A stretch of DNA of 64,000 bases from Holacanthus passer (taxonomy: Eukaryota; Chordata; Actinopteri; Pomacanthidae): contig JAFREQ010000014.1 of assembly GCA_025331565.1 (NCBI GenBank), positions 7,148,501 to 7,212,500 of the forward strand, written 5' to 3'. The position numbers and the translations under genes were made by a program. Of this stretch, positions 37,773-51,328 are shown piece after piece (within the stretch, counting starts at the first letter, position 1; each line of letters begins with the position of its first letter). The notes beneath the pieces were generated by a model, which was not told the DNA's origin, did no database searches, and worked only from the letters and a program-made list of their open reading frames with translations.

Positions 37773-40700
37773 ATGGCGGATACGTTGGCACTTTTCACTT
37801 CAATTGGGCTCAGTGAGCAGAAAGCGAAAGAAACGATGAAAAATGAAGCGCTAAGTTCTTCTTTGAAGGACGCAGTTATTCAGGTACGACCCAACAAATA
37901 TGGTGAAACTTCTTGAAGGAGCAGCTGTGAAATGTGACTGATATTCACTTTTTTTTAGCTCACTTGTTGTCTTCATCTTCAGTTCTTCTCAATTTTTGAA
38001 GCTGCTTATTGGTAATTCAGTGGTTCCTACTTCTTCTGAGTAGTTGTATAATTTCACTTTCGCTTCCTGAAGGTTATTTACAAACCACCACCCAGGATCA
38101 AGATAATAAAAATAGTAACGCTGGCTTTCCCTGTCTGTGTTAACTGTACCATAGTCCATTAGACATGCACACGATTTGAAGGAGAAAACAATTAATTCAG
38201 GTCTTTTCTCATTGGTTTCAATAGGCCAACAATGTGTGTGGGGCATCAGGAGTGGACAAAGGCATGGGTACATTGCTGTACAGTATGGCATCTCGCCTTA
38301 AAGACACCAAACGCCTGGCTTTCCTTTCAGACTGTATAGCCCAGTGCAAAATATGCACAGAGCTCCAGCTGGCAGGTAACTTCTCACATGATGCAACCTG
38401 ACATATCACACCAATGACTTACAAAAAAACATTCAAACATCTAATGACGTGACATTTTACCATCTCAGCTCATTTTCCAGAAGCAATTTTTAGAAGTTCA
38501 TAGCATTGAATTCACTCACCTACCACTGCTCTCACACAAACTATAGTTTCTTGCATACCCAAACTTGTTTGGTAGGTTGACATATGCATTTGAATTTGGC
38601 AGTGTGCCAACAGAGTCTTGGATACACCACATTTGATGAATATAAGATCCACAATGAAACATGTCTTGATACCTACTTAATGCAAATTTTAAAGGAGGCT
38701 GGGGAGGTGCAGGGTGTTCAACTTTAGAAGCATTAAGTGCAAACGAGTAAGCAGAATGAGTGCATGCCAACCTGTTTATATGGACAAGAATTAGATAAGT
38801 TTGTGGCCATGAATGACTGGAGAAATTGGCCTCTGCACCTGCCACCTCCATGAATTTCTCTTCTCTTTTTTTCTGCAGCTGCACTGGAGTTTGTGAAGAG
38901 TCATCCTCTGGACCCCATCAACCAGAAGGAGTTTGAAGAAGCATGTGGAGTCGGCGTGGTCATAACACCGGAGCAGATTGAAGATGCAGTAAGTGCATAA
39001 GCTTACATTGCCTAGAGGTATGTCTTTTTTACAAGTTTTACTTGGCATGGGGTGTTTAGTAATGGTGGAATGTTGTGCAGGTGGAGACGGTGATCAAGAA
39101 GCACAAGGAGCAGCTGTTAAAGGAGAGGTACCACTTCAACATGGGACTGCTAATGGGTATGACCTCACGCCTGATTAGTTAAATGTTTTTGAAAACACTA
39201 AAGCTTAACAACCTGACAGAATTTCTCCTTTCACTGAGCTTTTGTGTCTCTTGCAGGAGAGGCACGCTCTGCCCTGAAATGGGCCGATGGAAAGGTCATC
39301 AAAAATGAAGTGGACATGCAGGTGTGTTTTGAAAAGAGAATATTGCTTGAAATTGCATGTCTGTCATTGTGATTGAATATTTGCATCTGAGGATGTTAGG
39401 TTATTCCCACTGTATACGGCAACTAACACAACTTTTGGTCGTAAAGGTCCTTCACCTCTTAGGACCCAAGACAGAGGCTGACCTGGAGAAGAAATCTAAG
39501 GTAACACAAGCCACATTATTTAAAGAAATAGTTTGAAATTTTGGGAAATGCACTTATTTGCTTTCTTCCTGTACCCACCCTAGAGTAAGTTGGACACATA
39601 ACAGAGCCAGTCTAGCTGTTTTCCCCCATTTCTGGTCTTTATGCTAAGCTAAGCTATTTGGCCACTGATTGTAGCTTCATATTTGCCATAAAGGTATAAG
39701 AGTGGTATTGATTTTCACCTTGAGCTCTACAAGAAAGCACAGATCTTTATTTTTCAAAATGTCTTCATTATTCCTTAAATCACTCATCTCTGGTTAAGAT
39801 GTAATTATTTTTCAACTCCAGAAACCTAAAGTCACAGAGAATGAGTCAAAGGCGAAGAAAGAGGAGGTGGCATTGAATGGTAAGCAGCAGGCAAAATTAC
39901 ATAAGTAAATTTTTTTAGTTTATGTTTGTATTTTTTAAACTGCTTGTTGGTTGTGTTAGGTGAAGTAGTGACTGGGGAGCGAAAGTCCCTAATGGAGCAG
40001 CTCAGAGGAGAGTCACTGAAGTTCCATAAACCAGGTGAGGAGGAACCACTTAAACATTTAGCTGCAGTTGTGTCTCTGCTTGGTGCTCCTTTATCTTCAT
40101 AATTCATGTGAGCGTTTTAAAGGAATAACTTACAGAAGATGCTTTCATCCTTGACTTCCATCATATAGGAGAGAACTATAAAACTGAGGGTTATGTGGTT
40201 ACACCAAAAACAATGGAGTTGCTTCAAAAGCACCTGGAGTTCACTGGTGGACAGGTATACACTTTATATGTTATTTTAGCTTATGGAGAAGAGAAGCAAA
40301 CTTGAAAATGATGCTTATTGATTTTTCTCCTTTCCATTTACAAATTACTTTAGATTCGTACTCGTTTTCCTCCTGAGCCCAACGGGATCCTTCACATTGG
40401 ACATGCCAAAGCAATCAACTTCAATTTTGGTTATGCAAAGGTACAGATCTTTCCATCCTCAATCACCTCCATATTAGCTGTTTAACCCTCTCTGCAGCTG
40501 TTTTCTGTAAACCTTGTCTCCTCCTGTAGGCAAACAATGGAATTTGTTTCTTGAGGTATGATGACACAAATCCGGAGAAAGAGGAGGAAAAATACTTCAC
40601 TGCTATCAAGGAGATGGTGGAGTGGCTTGGTGAGTTTAACTCTGTTGATTTACACCTTTTTGATCGATCAAAATTGATACTGATACTTACTGATATTACT

Positions 40701-43700
40701 GTGTTACACAGGCTACAAACCGTATGCTGTCACGCATGCATCTGACAACTTTCAGCAACTCTACGATCTTGCTGTGGATCTTGTTCGTAGGTGAGTGTAG
40801 AAACTATGTGTATGTGTTTGTAAATGTGCCCAAGCTGGAAGATGATGTTTCATTCATTGTCTTCCTTAAGGGGTCATGCGTATGTGTGCCACCAGAAAGG
40901 GGAGGAGCTGAAGGGCCACAACATTCCTCCATCACCCTGGAGGGACCGACCTATCGAGGAGTCCCTGGTGTTGTTTGAGAGAATGAAGAAGGGCCTGTTT
41001 GCTGAGGGAGAGGCTACGCTCCGGATGAAGATGGTCATGGAGGATGGCAAAATGGACCCTGTGGCATACAGAATCAAATACACGGCGCATCATCGGACAG
41101 GAGATGAATGGTATGAAAACCGGAAGCTTTTTTCATTTAAATACAGAATCTTTCTCACGCCAATTTTACTTAGACTTCTTTCTTATATTTCTCTGCAGGT
41201 GCATCTACCCCACTTATGACTACACCCACTGTCTCTGTGACTCAATTGAAAATATCACACACTCACTCTGTACCAAAGAGTTCCAGGCCAGGTATACATG
41301 AATTCTTTGGCCATCTGTCCTGTTTCAACTAGTAGACATACAGGTGCTTTGTTAATGTTCAACTCCTTGATTGGTTCTTTTTGTTTCTGTGACAGGCGTT
41401 CATCATATTTCTGGTTGTGTAACGCTCTGGATGTGTACTGCCCTGTTCAGTGGGAATATGGGCGCTTGAACCTCACCTACACTGTTGTGTCCAAGAGGAA
41501 AATCATCAAACTGGTAGAGACTGGCTTTGTCAAGTAAGATAGCATTTCTTTTTGCCATTTGTTTCCAGTCTCTCTTGCATTGAATATAAAAAATAGGCTA
41601 CATGGAAGGAAAGTATGTGTTCACCAGTGCTCTGAAATTTTTGGGATAGAAACAACAGGTAGAGGCTGTAGAGTAGTGTTTGCCCCACTACTGGGTTATT
41701 GTATTAGGTATTAGCTAGACGTGGCTGTTCCACAATAGCGAACTGTTGATCCCAGTGAGTTCCATGCAGTGTGGTGCACAGATTTTAAATTTGGGAAAAA
41801 GAGAGCCCTGCTATAGGATCAGAAATTGATATTGGCAGATGTACTGTGCTGAGGTGTTGGCAGAGAAGAAGTGAGCCCGTCCATTCCTACCTACTACCTT
41901 TTTTTCCCCCTGTTTCTTTGGGTTTTTTTTTTACTTTGTCACTAAAGCCCCTTTCAGACTTGCAACTCTTCACATAAATTTGAGGGCAGTTTTACATGTT
42001 CACGGTCTCATGACTGAGTAAGCTCCCGAGTCATTTACATTAAAGTTAAAATGACAGTCTTACTAAGTCGGACCTAGCAACATGTATACTTTAAACGCAG
42101 CATGAGTCTTAAATGAACACTGTGTCTTCTTCAGAGCTAAGATGAAAATGCATTACGTCATATTTATATCTTCTGGAACAAGCAGATGAGAAGTAAATGA
42201 AACACTGAATTGAAATCATTCATACAATATAGTGAGCAGACATCATCCTTAAATAGTTCAATTTTGCAGCAGTTTACAGACACAATTTCTATAAGGTAAA
42301 CTTCTGCCACTAAAATTAGGAAGGCAGAAAGGCCTGCTAACTGTGTTGTACAAGTGCATGACTCTTCCAGTAAATGTCCGATAATGTCAGGATAAAGGTG
42401 TAAGTAACATTTCCGTAAAAGTAAGTCTGCATGAAAAAAAGGTCACTTTAATGGATTAGTGACTTTAGCAATGTCATGATTTCCATGTCTGAAAAAGGCT
42501 AAAGTTTATTTTATCACAACAAAAGGGGCAATAACTCTCTTTTCTCTCTTGTCTGACAATTCTTTCAGCAGATAGATAAGACAAACATCATGAGTGAATT
42601 AAAATCATATATCTGTTACGTAACTGTGAACAATATCTTTTTTTTTTATTACAGAGACTGGGATGATCCCAGACTCTTCACTTTGACTGCGCTGAGGAGA
42701 AGAGGTTTCCGCCAGAGGCAATTAACAACTTCTGTGCGCTGGTATGCAGAATGGATGGAAGGATGAGAATGGCTGGATGGAGGAACTAGCAATTATGCGT
42801 ATGAGGACAGTGCTGTTGTGTGATAATATGTTACATCTGTTGGCAGGTCGGAGTCACAGTTTCCCAGACGACAACAGAGCCCCACCTTCTGGAGTCATGT
42901 GTGAGGGACGTGCTGAATGACACGGCACCCAGAGCCATGGCTGTGCTGGAACCACTCAAAGTCACCATAATGAACCTTCCTGAAAACTCAAAGGTTTGCA
43001 AACGACTAACAAATACAGATATTATACGTTAAACTGCTCCATAAGGATTTGTAATATCCTGTATATTCTGTCTTTAAATGATATTTAACATCATGGGTGC
43101 TGAATCTTCCTGCTGTCATCCTCTTCTGTTTCAGTCTGATGTACGAGTGCCCGACTTTCCTGCCAATGAGGCCAAGGGCAGCCATGTGGTTCCATTTACA
43201 AGAACCATCTTCATTGAACAGAGTGACTTCAGAGAGGTTAGACAAGAAACCCTCACAGTATAAGTAGTGAAATTTTCTTGGTGCAATTTTTGTATAGTGG
43301 ACCAATGATGATGAAATGATCATCATTTTTTGCAGGTGATGGAGAAGGGCTACAAGCGTCTGACCCCAGAACAGCCTGTAGGTCTAAGACATGCTGGGTA
43401 TGTCATCTCAGTCCAGAAGGTCATCAAGGTAAGACTCTAGATGTTTCAAAGTGTGGTCAGACCAGATTTTGTCCGGCCGAAATTTGCTCACTGTGTGTGG
43501 TGAAAATCAGCCACTAGCAGGAACGAGCTAGCAGGCTAATGGCAGCAGTCCACAAAGTTAGAAATTACACTCAACTCTGTCATTGTCCTTACACCAACTG
43601 CAGCCAAGTTACATCCTTCCTTCACTGCTGTTTGTATTATTTCACCATGCTTTTGTGTAAAGTAAGGTAAAAAGTAAAGTAAATGTCTGATAGCACCTTC

Positions 43701-44843
43701 ACTTAGTAGCTCTTTAGTTGTGGGTGACTGTGACTCAGCAGATAGAGCAGGTTGACAATTAACCACAGGATTGTAGGTTTGATGTCATATCGGAGTGTCC
43801 TTGAGCAAATCATTGAACCCCAAATGCCAGGGTAGCTCAGTGAGTGAGTGTATGAACAGCACAGTGTGAAACATTTTGGGTAAAGGTGCTAAAATGCAGT
43901 CCAAGTGAAATTTGATAGTTTTCCCAGAGCTTATTACACTGAAATGTTAACAAAACGTATAATCTTGGTATTATACATTCTTAGCAGTGTTTGCTTACCT
44001 CTGTGGGAGTCTTTACTTCCGTGTATAATTTTAGGATGGGAGTATTTCTTTCATGTACCATCTGGTCCACATCCTCACCACATATCCTGCGGTTTTCCAC
44101 TTTGTTCCTCAGGATGCTCAGGGTAAAGTGGTGGAGCTGGAGGTGACCTGCTGCAGTTCTGAGGCCGCAGAGAAACCAAAGGCCTTCATCCACTGGGTCA
44201 GCCAGCCATTGGCGTGTGAAGTGCGTCTTTATGAAAGACTGTAAGTCACAAAAATCATTCACTGTCATTCACAACCAATGCTCCATGTAGAAAACTCACT
44301 TAATGAAAACTTCTTCGTCTGCTGTCTTTGTAGATTCCTGCACAAACATCCAGAGGATCCATCTGAAGTGCCCAATGGCTTCCTGAGTGATGTCAATCCT
44401 GTGAGTATCTCTACACTCCCGTGGCAAAAGGCCTGTTTGGATTAACTGAGATCTTTCCATAGGTGTAGTGATTGTTAAAATTATTTCTTCTTGTCATTTA
44501 GAATTCCATGCAGACAATCAGCAGTGCCTTAGTCGATGTCTCAGTCAAGGGAGCAAAAGTTTTTGATAAATTCCAGTTTGAGAGAGTTGGCTACTTCTCC
44601 GTGGACCCCGAAAGCACTGCAGACAAGGTACAGTATAAGGAAACCATTATTGAAATGACTGTGTTTTATATTAAAAATGCTTTTTGATGAAAGATTTTAT
44701 TTTTAGTTCATTTGAGAAAATTTTTTGTAAGCTTTTCTGGTTTTAAAACATTTTGAGTGCGAAGTGTAACTGTAATCTTTCTTTCACTGCAGTTCATCTT
44801 CAACAGAACAGTCACGCTCAAAGAAGACCCAGGGAAGATCTGA
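37773..44843 (+). CDS. qars1: Glutaminyl-tRNA synthetase, one-base deletion in exon 16
   Basis: Cytosolic class I synthetase that charges tRNA-Gln with glutamine and is part of the vertebrate multisynthetase complex. Twenty-three exons: 37773-37883, 38225-38375, 38879-38988, 39081-39156, 39257-39321, 39447-39500, 39822-39879, 39960-40034, 40169-40254, 40354-40440, 40530-40629, 40712-40790, 40871-41110, 41199-41291, 41396-41533, 42655-42741, 42847-42993, 43135-43236, 43336-43428, 44113-44240, 44334-44400, 44502-44627, 44793-44843. The protein aligns end to end with human QARS1 (775 residues). HIGH is at residues 276-279 and the KMSKS-like VSKRK at about 493-497. The exons sum to 2324 bp, one short of 775 codons. 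The missing base is at about 42709-42711, where the expected GFPPEAINNF reads GFRQRQL. As written, translation would stop near 42900 and lose the anticodon-binding domain. An assembly error is the likeliest cause. Confidence 0.96.
39525..39780 (-). repeat. SINE/MITE-like repeat in qars1 intron 6
   Basis: It runs from 'aagaaatagtttgaaatttt' through 'gtctttatgctaagctaagc' to 'aagaaagcacagatc'. This is the best-preserved member here of a dispersed teleost repeat that also occurs at 5648-5840, 54227-54330 and 55485-55620. It has no coding capacity. Confidence 0.65.
41534..42654 (+). other. qars1 intron 15
   Basis: The 1.1 kb intron is the longest in qars1. It contains no recognised repeat or open frame; a T-run precedes the acceptor. 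Confidence 0.5.
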
Positions 44844-45341
44844 TTGACTGAGATCAAGCTGCACTTCCTGCTTCCCATGAGCCCACAGATACATGTTCAA
44901 ATTATTTACAGCACTTAATGTGTAATATCAGCAGGGACACCAACTGCTTTGACTGCTTTGACACTGACTGCTACTTTGGCTGAATCAAAACAGACACTGT
45001 AACAATTACATGCCCATATTCATTCAAAGAGAATAATCGTGACCAGCAAAACGACTGCAGTATCACTTGTCAGTCAGTGTCAGAGTCCGCTTTATTTTTT
45101 TTTCTATATCGGCTGCAATAATGACGCACTTAACAGTGTTACTTCTTTGTTGAATGTATGCAACTTTGATCATTGTTCAACAAGGACTTCCTGTATGCTA
45201 ATTTAATTTTCTGAACAGGAGTTACACAGAGGAGATGCTCCTAAATGCCATATATGACTTTCTTACCAAGGTTCACTGCCAAACCATGTGATTTTTTTAA
45301 AGATTCAGATGGGCGCATGTGTCCTTTTGACAAGAGACAAG

Positions 45342-45347
45342 AATAAA
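45342..45347 (+). terminator. qars1 poly(A) signal candidate
   Basis: AATAAA about 500 bases after the stop codon at 44843, in AT-rich context. Confidence 0.55.
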
Positions 45348-46260
45348 TGATACTCCAAAAACCTGCACTGTCACAAGTTTTTGATGCTTATGTCGATATT
45401 CTTCTACCAATGATTTTTATGACTGGAATCAAAGGTTTGACTTGGCATATGATGATATTCATCAGTATTGATGCCTTCATGCAATATTCTAACCAGGGGC
45501 AGGATGAGAGTAATGGGAATGTACATAATGATATAACAGATAGAGGTAATCATGGATGATTTTAGTAAGAAAAGTCTAATAAGTTTAGGAAACAGAGGGC
45601 TGTTGCTTAATTGTAATGCAACTTCTAAGACTTGTGGTATTAAAAAAACATCCCAGGTTAATAATCAGGATATCAATACATTTTGCAGCATTAGTTTTTG
45701 TGGCTGATTTGGCATCATTAACAGAAAAATATTGGCTCAATGCTGATATGTAAAAAGTATGGGATGCATTTGTGCATAAACCAGAAGTTTTACATGTGAA
45801 GGAAAAGTAAAAGAAGACATGCAAAATAGCTTTGACCATATGCATATAATTAATTTGTGTGTGTGTGGGGGGGGGTGCATCCTCCTACATTTTTCCTAAT
45901 AAGAAATAAAATGTTAAAGTCAATAATCAAGCAGGTCTTCGGCCCAAACAGAGGCAGTGTGGGAGATGTAAACCACGCTGAAGTTCAGTGCGTGGGAATT
46001 AACCCTCAACTGCCCAGAGCCTCCTGAGCGCCACCCAAATATTCAGCACAACTCTGCCGGACCACCTTAAAAGATTCAGAAGCCAGCGAACCACTAGGAG
46101 CGTCTGTCTGGCATAACAGCGTTTTAAGGTGGTCTGACATCTGCCTGATATCGTCGCCTGTTTCTCCTGCGTGGGTCGCCTTTAACGGACGAGCCTGCGA
46201 GTGCCAGTCATCGCGATATCACGCAGTTGAAGTATCGCGACAGCACGGCGGAGTTACAAA
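45348..46260. other. qars1-qrich1 intergenic
   Basis: I see no gene. A GT/G-run lies near 45855-45876. GC content rises toward 46.0-46.5 kb as the qrich1 promoter is approached. Confidence 0.4.
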
Positions 46261-46560
46261 TCGCCTGCCTATTGGTCTGAAGCTACTGTTGTAAGATGGC
46301 GCCCAGCGAAATATGAGTGGTTATGAAAAAGAAAAACTACAGACAGCCATCTAACGAAAATCAGTAAAAATAAGGAATAAACCGGCCACAGGAAAACGTC
46401 AGCAGTACTTCGCTTCCCTGCTCGTTGGAAGAGGAGCGACGTTTCGAGGGTAGAGAAGCGGTTGCGGGCGGCTGGAGCCTCGGCCCGGTTGAGGAAGAGA
46501 GGTAGCTAACGCGCCCGCTAACGTTAGCCTGCTAGCTTCGGAGATAACAGAAAAATGAAG
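46261..46560 (+). promoter_or_regulatory. qrich1 promoter and 5' non-coding exon region
   Basis: CpG-rich stretch with a CCAAT-type 'ctattggtc' near 46270 and a YY1-like AAGATGGCGCC at 46293-46303, a motif often found at TATA-less start sites. The coding exon begins after an acceptor at 47206, so a non-coding first exon should end between here and 47.1 kb; I could not pick its donor with confidence. Confidence 0.55.
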
Positions 46561-47244
46561 TCGGTGTAACGTTCCCGACAGGAGAGGGTTACCTCAGTTT
46601 CTACAGCTTTCTCTTTGTCTACCACCTGCTACGTAGCTATTGTGTTGTTATTTTTGCACACAATCGCCTCAATACACTTTTCCCAAGCACAACTGTCTGG
46701 ATCTTATTTGCAAATAACACGCGGCTAGTTAGCCATGTACCTGGCTAACCTAGCTTGTTGTGTCATCAGCTGTTAGGTGAGCGGTTATTAATCTATTGCA
46801 CCCTGCACGCAATCGTAACTTGATTGTTTGTGTAAAAGTTGCATGTTTTCATTATGCAGCAGTTTCCATCGCTGCTGTGAATACTGCATCGGATTTGGAA
46901 AGTGGCCGCGCTTTTGTCCCTGCTCGTACACACTCAGCTAGAATTAACCCTTTCCTATTACCATCAGTCTGTGTTGTCACTGGACAGTGATCTGTAGGTC
47001 AGTTTAAAGTTTGAACCGATGTTGTTATTGTTACCTTACAGATCATGTTACTATTTTTTTGCTTTTTAAATGCGTTTGAATCGTTAACGTTTTGACAGGG
47101 TTATTGAAAGGCGACTCATGGCCATTCTTTGTTAATACAGATACAGAATGTACATAAGCCTGCAACTAATTTTAAAGACTCCTAAATAATTTCTGCCTTT
47201 CCTCAGATCCCCTCCCCCCATAGAAGAAGACACTGTCAGCAGCA

Positions 47245-50200
47245 ATGAATAACTCCCTGGATGGTACGGGCTCCTATGAGGAGCTTGTGAGACAGAAGGC
47301 TCGGAGCATCCCTCAGCATCGCATGAAGGAGTTCCTCGAGTCCTTGGCCAGCAAGGGTCCAGATGCCCTGCAGGAGTTCAGCCAGCAGAGTGGAGATACT
47401 ACGACGACCACCACCACTATGGTCTACCAACAAGAGGCTAACTGCATCTACACGGACAGCACAGAGGTGGCAGGGTCATTGTTGGAGCTGGCCTGTCCGG
47501 TAAATCACTGGTCTAAATAGTCACATAGCAATCTGTTATAGAGCTCCTTCCTTGAAATGAAGCTCTCTGACAGACACTGTCTTTCGATGCAGGTTCAGGT
47601 GCAGGTCCAGCCACAGCAGCAACAGATACAGGAGTCCACATCTCAGCAGCAGACTGTACAGCAGAATGCAGAGCAACAGATAGTGCAGGTTTGTGCCTTT
47701 TATTAAACCTTTGTGTTGTGTTTCTCGCTTATCCCTGGTCCATTTAATGATTAGTCTACTGAATTTCTCTTAATTCTCTACATCTCTGTTTTCAGGTGCA
47801 GATCCAGGGTCAGCAGCAAGGTCAGATGCTGGGTCAGGTACTCCAAGTGCCCTCTGGCTCCCATCAACAGCTTCAAGGTGTCACTACTGCGCAGCTGATT
47901 CAGCCTGGGGAGCTCACCGAGGAGCAGCACCAACAGGTACACATGTGCACAACATCTTGTAAAAATGACAAAATTTGTCATCAACCAGAGTTTGGATTTA
48001 ACTACCTATTATCATCTCGCTCCCATGTGTTTTAGCTACAAGCCCAGTTAGTGGCAGCTGTTGCAGGAGGACAACAGATCCAAATCCAAACAGTAGGGGC
48101 CCTCTCACCCACCCAACAGCAGGACAACGCTGAGAGGAGGGTACTGGGATCCACAGTTGCCACATCACAGGGAGCGGGCGTCCTCCAGCCAGCCAAGAAG
48201 CGTAAAGTTGACATGCCCATCACTGTGTCCTATGCCCTGCCTGGTCAACAGGTAGCAACAGTCCTGGCTATCCCTCAAGGACAGGGCCAGCAGCAAAGTT
48301 ACGTGTCCCTGCGACCTGACCTCCTGACTGTGGACAGCTCTCACCTTTACAGCGCTACCGGCACTATCACCAGTCCCACAGGGGAGACGTGGACAATCCC
48401 CGTCTACTCTGCTCCTGCTGGTTCCGGAGGCCGTGAGCAGGTCACACACATTGCCATCCCCCAGGAGGCCTATGGAACAGTGCAGGTTGCAGGGACAAAC
48501 ACTACAACAATGACCACAATGCCAACACAAGTTACTGTTGACAATGACAAGCTGAAAATCCCTGCCAGCCAGAGTCAGACAGCACAGGCAGTTTCCAGCA
48601 TAACGAGCTCTGGGGGAATGGGTGGCCAAGAAGAAGTGGTGCACACGCTGGCTGCAAACACGCTGTTTCCTGCCCAGCTGATGAATGGAAACATCCACAT
48701 CCCAGTGGCAGTGCAGGGCTACTCCAATGCTACACAGTCCCTTATCTGGGACCCACAGCAGCAGGTGCTTCACACACAGGGGCTGCCAGGACAGGACGCG
48801 CAACAGCTACAGGTACTAACACTGGTGTGGAGCTACGTTGGTCTTTTATTGTGATATACATTTCAACATGTATTTCTCGATTGCACAAGGTGACAGTTTT
48901 AGTGTTTGTGTCTGTGCAGGGTCAGACAGTGGTAGCAGAGGTAGATGGCCAAGGCCAGCAGCAGGTGCAGGTGCAGGAGCTGCTGCTGCCTGCCACTCTG
49001 AAGCCAGAGGAGGGGCTGGAAGTGTGGCGACTTTGGGCTCAGCAGAAAAACGCAGAGATGGACAAATCAGACAAAAATAAATTGGCCCCAATTGGTCGTA
49101 AGTGCATTTACATAATGTTTATTATGTGCATCAACAACAAAATATTGTTTTAACACTATTTGTTTTATACCACCATATATCATTACTCTTTTTCCATCTG
49201 TCAACCCAATCATTAATGTGTGTTTTTGCATTTTAGGGCGCCAGGCACTGCGTTTCCAGGAGGATTTGGTGTCATGTGCAGTAGCGGAACTCTGTATGGG
49301 TCTCTCTTTGATGACAACAGAGGCTCGGGGGCTGGAAGGGGAGACTTATGAGGCTGATGTTCTCTACTATGTATTTCTGTGCATACAAAAAGTAAGCGCA
49401 CTGTACAAACAAGAGCACACACTCTCATTTCACCACCCATCCCATCTCTGTCGGTACTCTGTTTTAATGTGGAAACAACGTTTAACCACCTTGCTCTTTC
49501 CCCAAATTTCCCCGCAGTATCTGTTTGATAATGGTCGCGTGGATGACGTTTTCTCAGATCAGTACTACACTCGCTTCGCCCACAGTCTGCACCAGATCTT
49601 GGAGCCGTGGAGACCATCTATTCATCCGCTAGGTGTGGACAGAAGTTTTTTTTTAAACTTTCACTGCGATCTGTGCAATCTGTAATCAAATTTATGTTTT
49701 ATCAGCTAATTTTAATTCAGATACAGTGTACAGTAGTAAATAGAAAAACCTACTGATAGAAGTTGTCATTGATTACATTAAGTGATGTTTCCTTAACTCA
49801 CAGTTGTGTGTTTGCTTGCCCAGTTTTGTTAAATACCAGGTCTTTACAATCTGCTCTTTACTTCATCCACCAGGCTATGTCATCCCCAGCCATGTGACAG
49901 AGGAGATGCTGTGGGAATGTAAACAGCTGGGAGCTCATTCTCCCTCAACGCTGCTCACAACTCTAATGTTCTTCAACACCAAGTGAGTAGGACCGTTTTC
50001 GCTCCTGCAGTGTTTACTTCACTCATTAATGATTTCTCTGTACTGCTTCATTGACATGCAGGAATATTGTCCCTTATATACCTCTGTACATAAGACCAAA
50101 TCTTCATCTAGAACACAGATAGTTCCCAACCCACATATCAGTAAAAAACATAATATACAAAAGACACAGCTGTTGTTTTCTATCTCCTCTCTGCCCCCAT

Positions 50201-51328
50201 GTGGCAACCAATCAACACGCACTGGCCAAATCATTCAATTTCTATATTGTATATCTTTTTAACAGGTATTTCCACCTGAAGACAGTGGATCAGCATCTAA
50301 AAGTGGCCTTTTCTAAGGTGCTGAGACACACCAGGAAGAGTCCCAACAACCCCAAAGACAAGAGCACCAGCATCCGATACCTAAAGTCAACAGAGAGGTT
50401 CATAGGACAGAAAGGTGAGAGTGCATGTGAATTGGATTTGTGCTGTGATGGAGAGGAAACCCCATTTTAAGCTTAAATAACAATTTGTATATTTGTCTTT
50501 CTTCAGTCACAGATGACATGTACTCAGAGCAGCTGGAGGATCCAGAGAACCCACTGCGATGCCCCATCAAGCTCTACGATTTCTACCTCTTCAAATGGTA
50601 AATATCAAACTAGGAAGGTTGACAAGGGATATCAATAAAAGAGTAAATTAACTAAATTAACTTACCTGTAACATGTTTTTTTGAGGTGTAAAAAAGTTTG
50701 TACGCCTTTTATGTAATGAAGCGTTATAAATATTTTAGAGCTGCAACAATTCATTAATCGCCAACTATATTGATAATCGATTAATTGTTTCAGTGATATT
50801 TCAAGCAAAAATGTCAAATGCTTGTTGGTTTCAGCTTCTTAAGTGTCAGGATGTGATGCTTTTCTCTGTCATTTATGATGCTAAATAAAGGTTTTGGACT
50901 GTTGGTTGGACAAAAGAAGCAATTTGAAGTCTGCGTTTTCGCTTAAAAAATGACAATGAAACAATTAATCAATGATCTAAATAGTTGGTGATTAATTTTC
51001 TTTCGATCAGCTAATTGATTAATGGACCAATCTCTGCAGCTCTTGCATGTATGTGAACACAGGCTCAAACTGTAACTCTGACATCTGGTGAATAAGTGCA
51101 TCCTGAAAACGTGCTCACGCTGTGTTCTCTGTTTCTCTCAGTCCACAGAGCGCTAAAGGTCGCAATGACACCTTCTACCTGACTCCTGAGCCCGTAGTGG
51201 CTCCTAACAGTCCCATCTGGTACTCCACTCAGCCAATCCCAAAAGAACAGCTGGAGCAAATGCTTGCCCGCATCCTCGTCGTCCGCGAAATCCAGGAAGC
51301 CATTAACATGTCTGAGAGTGTGCACTAG
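47245..51328 (+). CDS. qrich1: Glutamine-rich protein 1
   Basis: Nuclear protein known in mammals as a transcriptional effector of the unfolded protein response. Exons: 47245-47499, 47593-47688, 47796-47936, 48036-48812, 48920-49097, 49237-49391, 49518-49632, 49874-49982, 50266-50414, 50507-50597, 51142-51328. They total 2253 bp and 750 residues in consistent phase (human 776). The N-terminus (SYEELVRQKARSIPQHRMKE) is the CARD-like segment; a glutamine-rich middle follows (VQVQPQQQQIQ, IQGQQQGQMLG) with a basic PAKKRKVDMP that looks like a nuclear localisation signal. The C-terminal third, from about GLEVWRLWAQQK, is the DUF3504-type domain derived from a Crypton tyrosine recombinase. The start ATG lies in the first spliced coding exon. 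It is adjacent to qars1, as in human. Confidence 0.95.
50737..51043. mobile_element. hAT-like MITE in the last qrich1 intron
   Basis: The ends read 'agagctgcaac' and 'tctctgcagctct', an inverted pair, with TTAATCG/CGATTAA motifs inside both ends. The 307 bp element has no coding capacity. A second, partial copy of the family lies at 61662-61900. The hAT label comes from my recollection of the family. Confidence 0.65.

Noticed and set aside
48165..48803. 212-codon minus-strand frame opposite qrich1
   Set aside because: Exact shadow of the large qrich1 exon; that exon explains the open frame.
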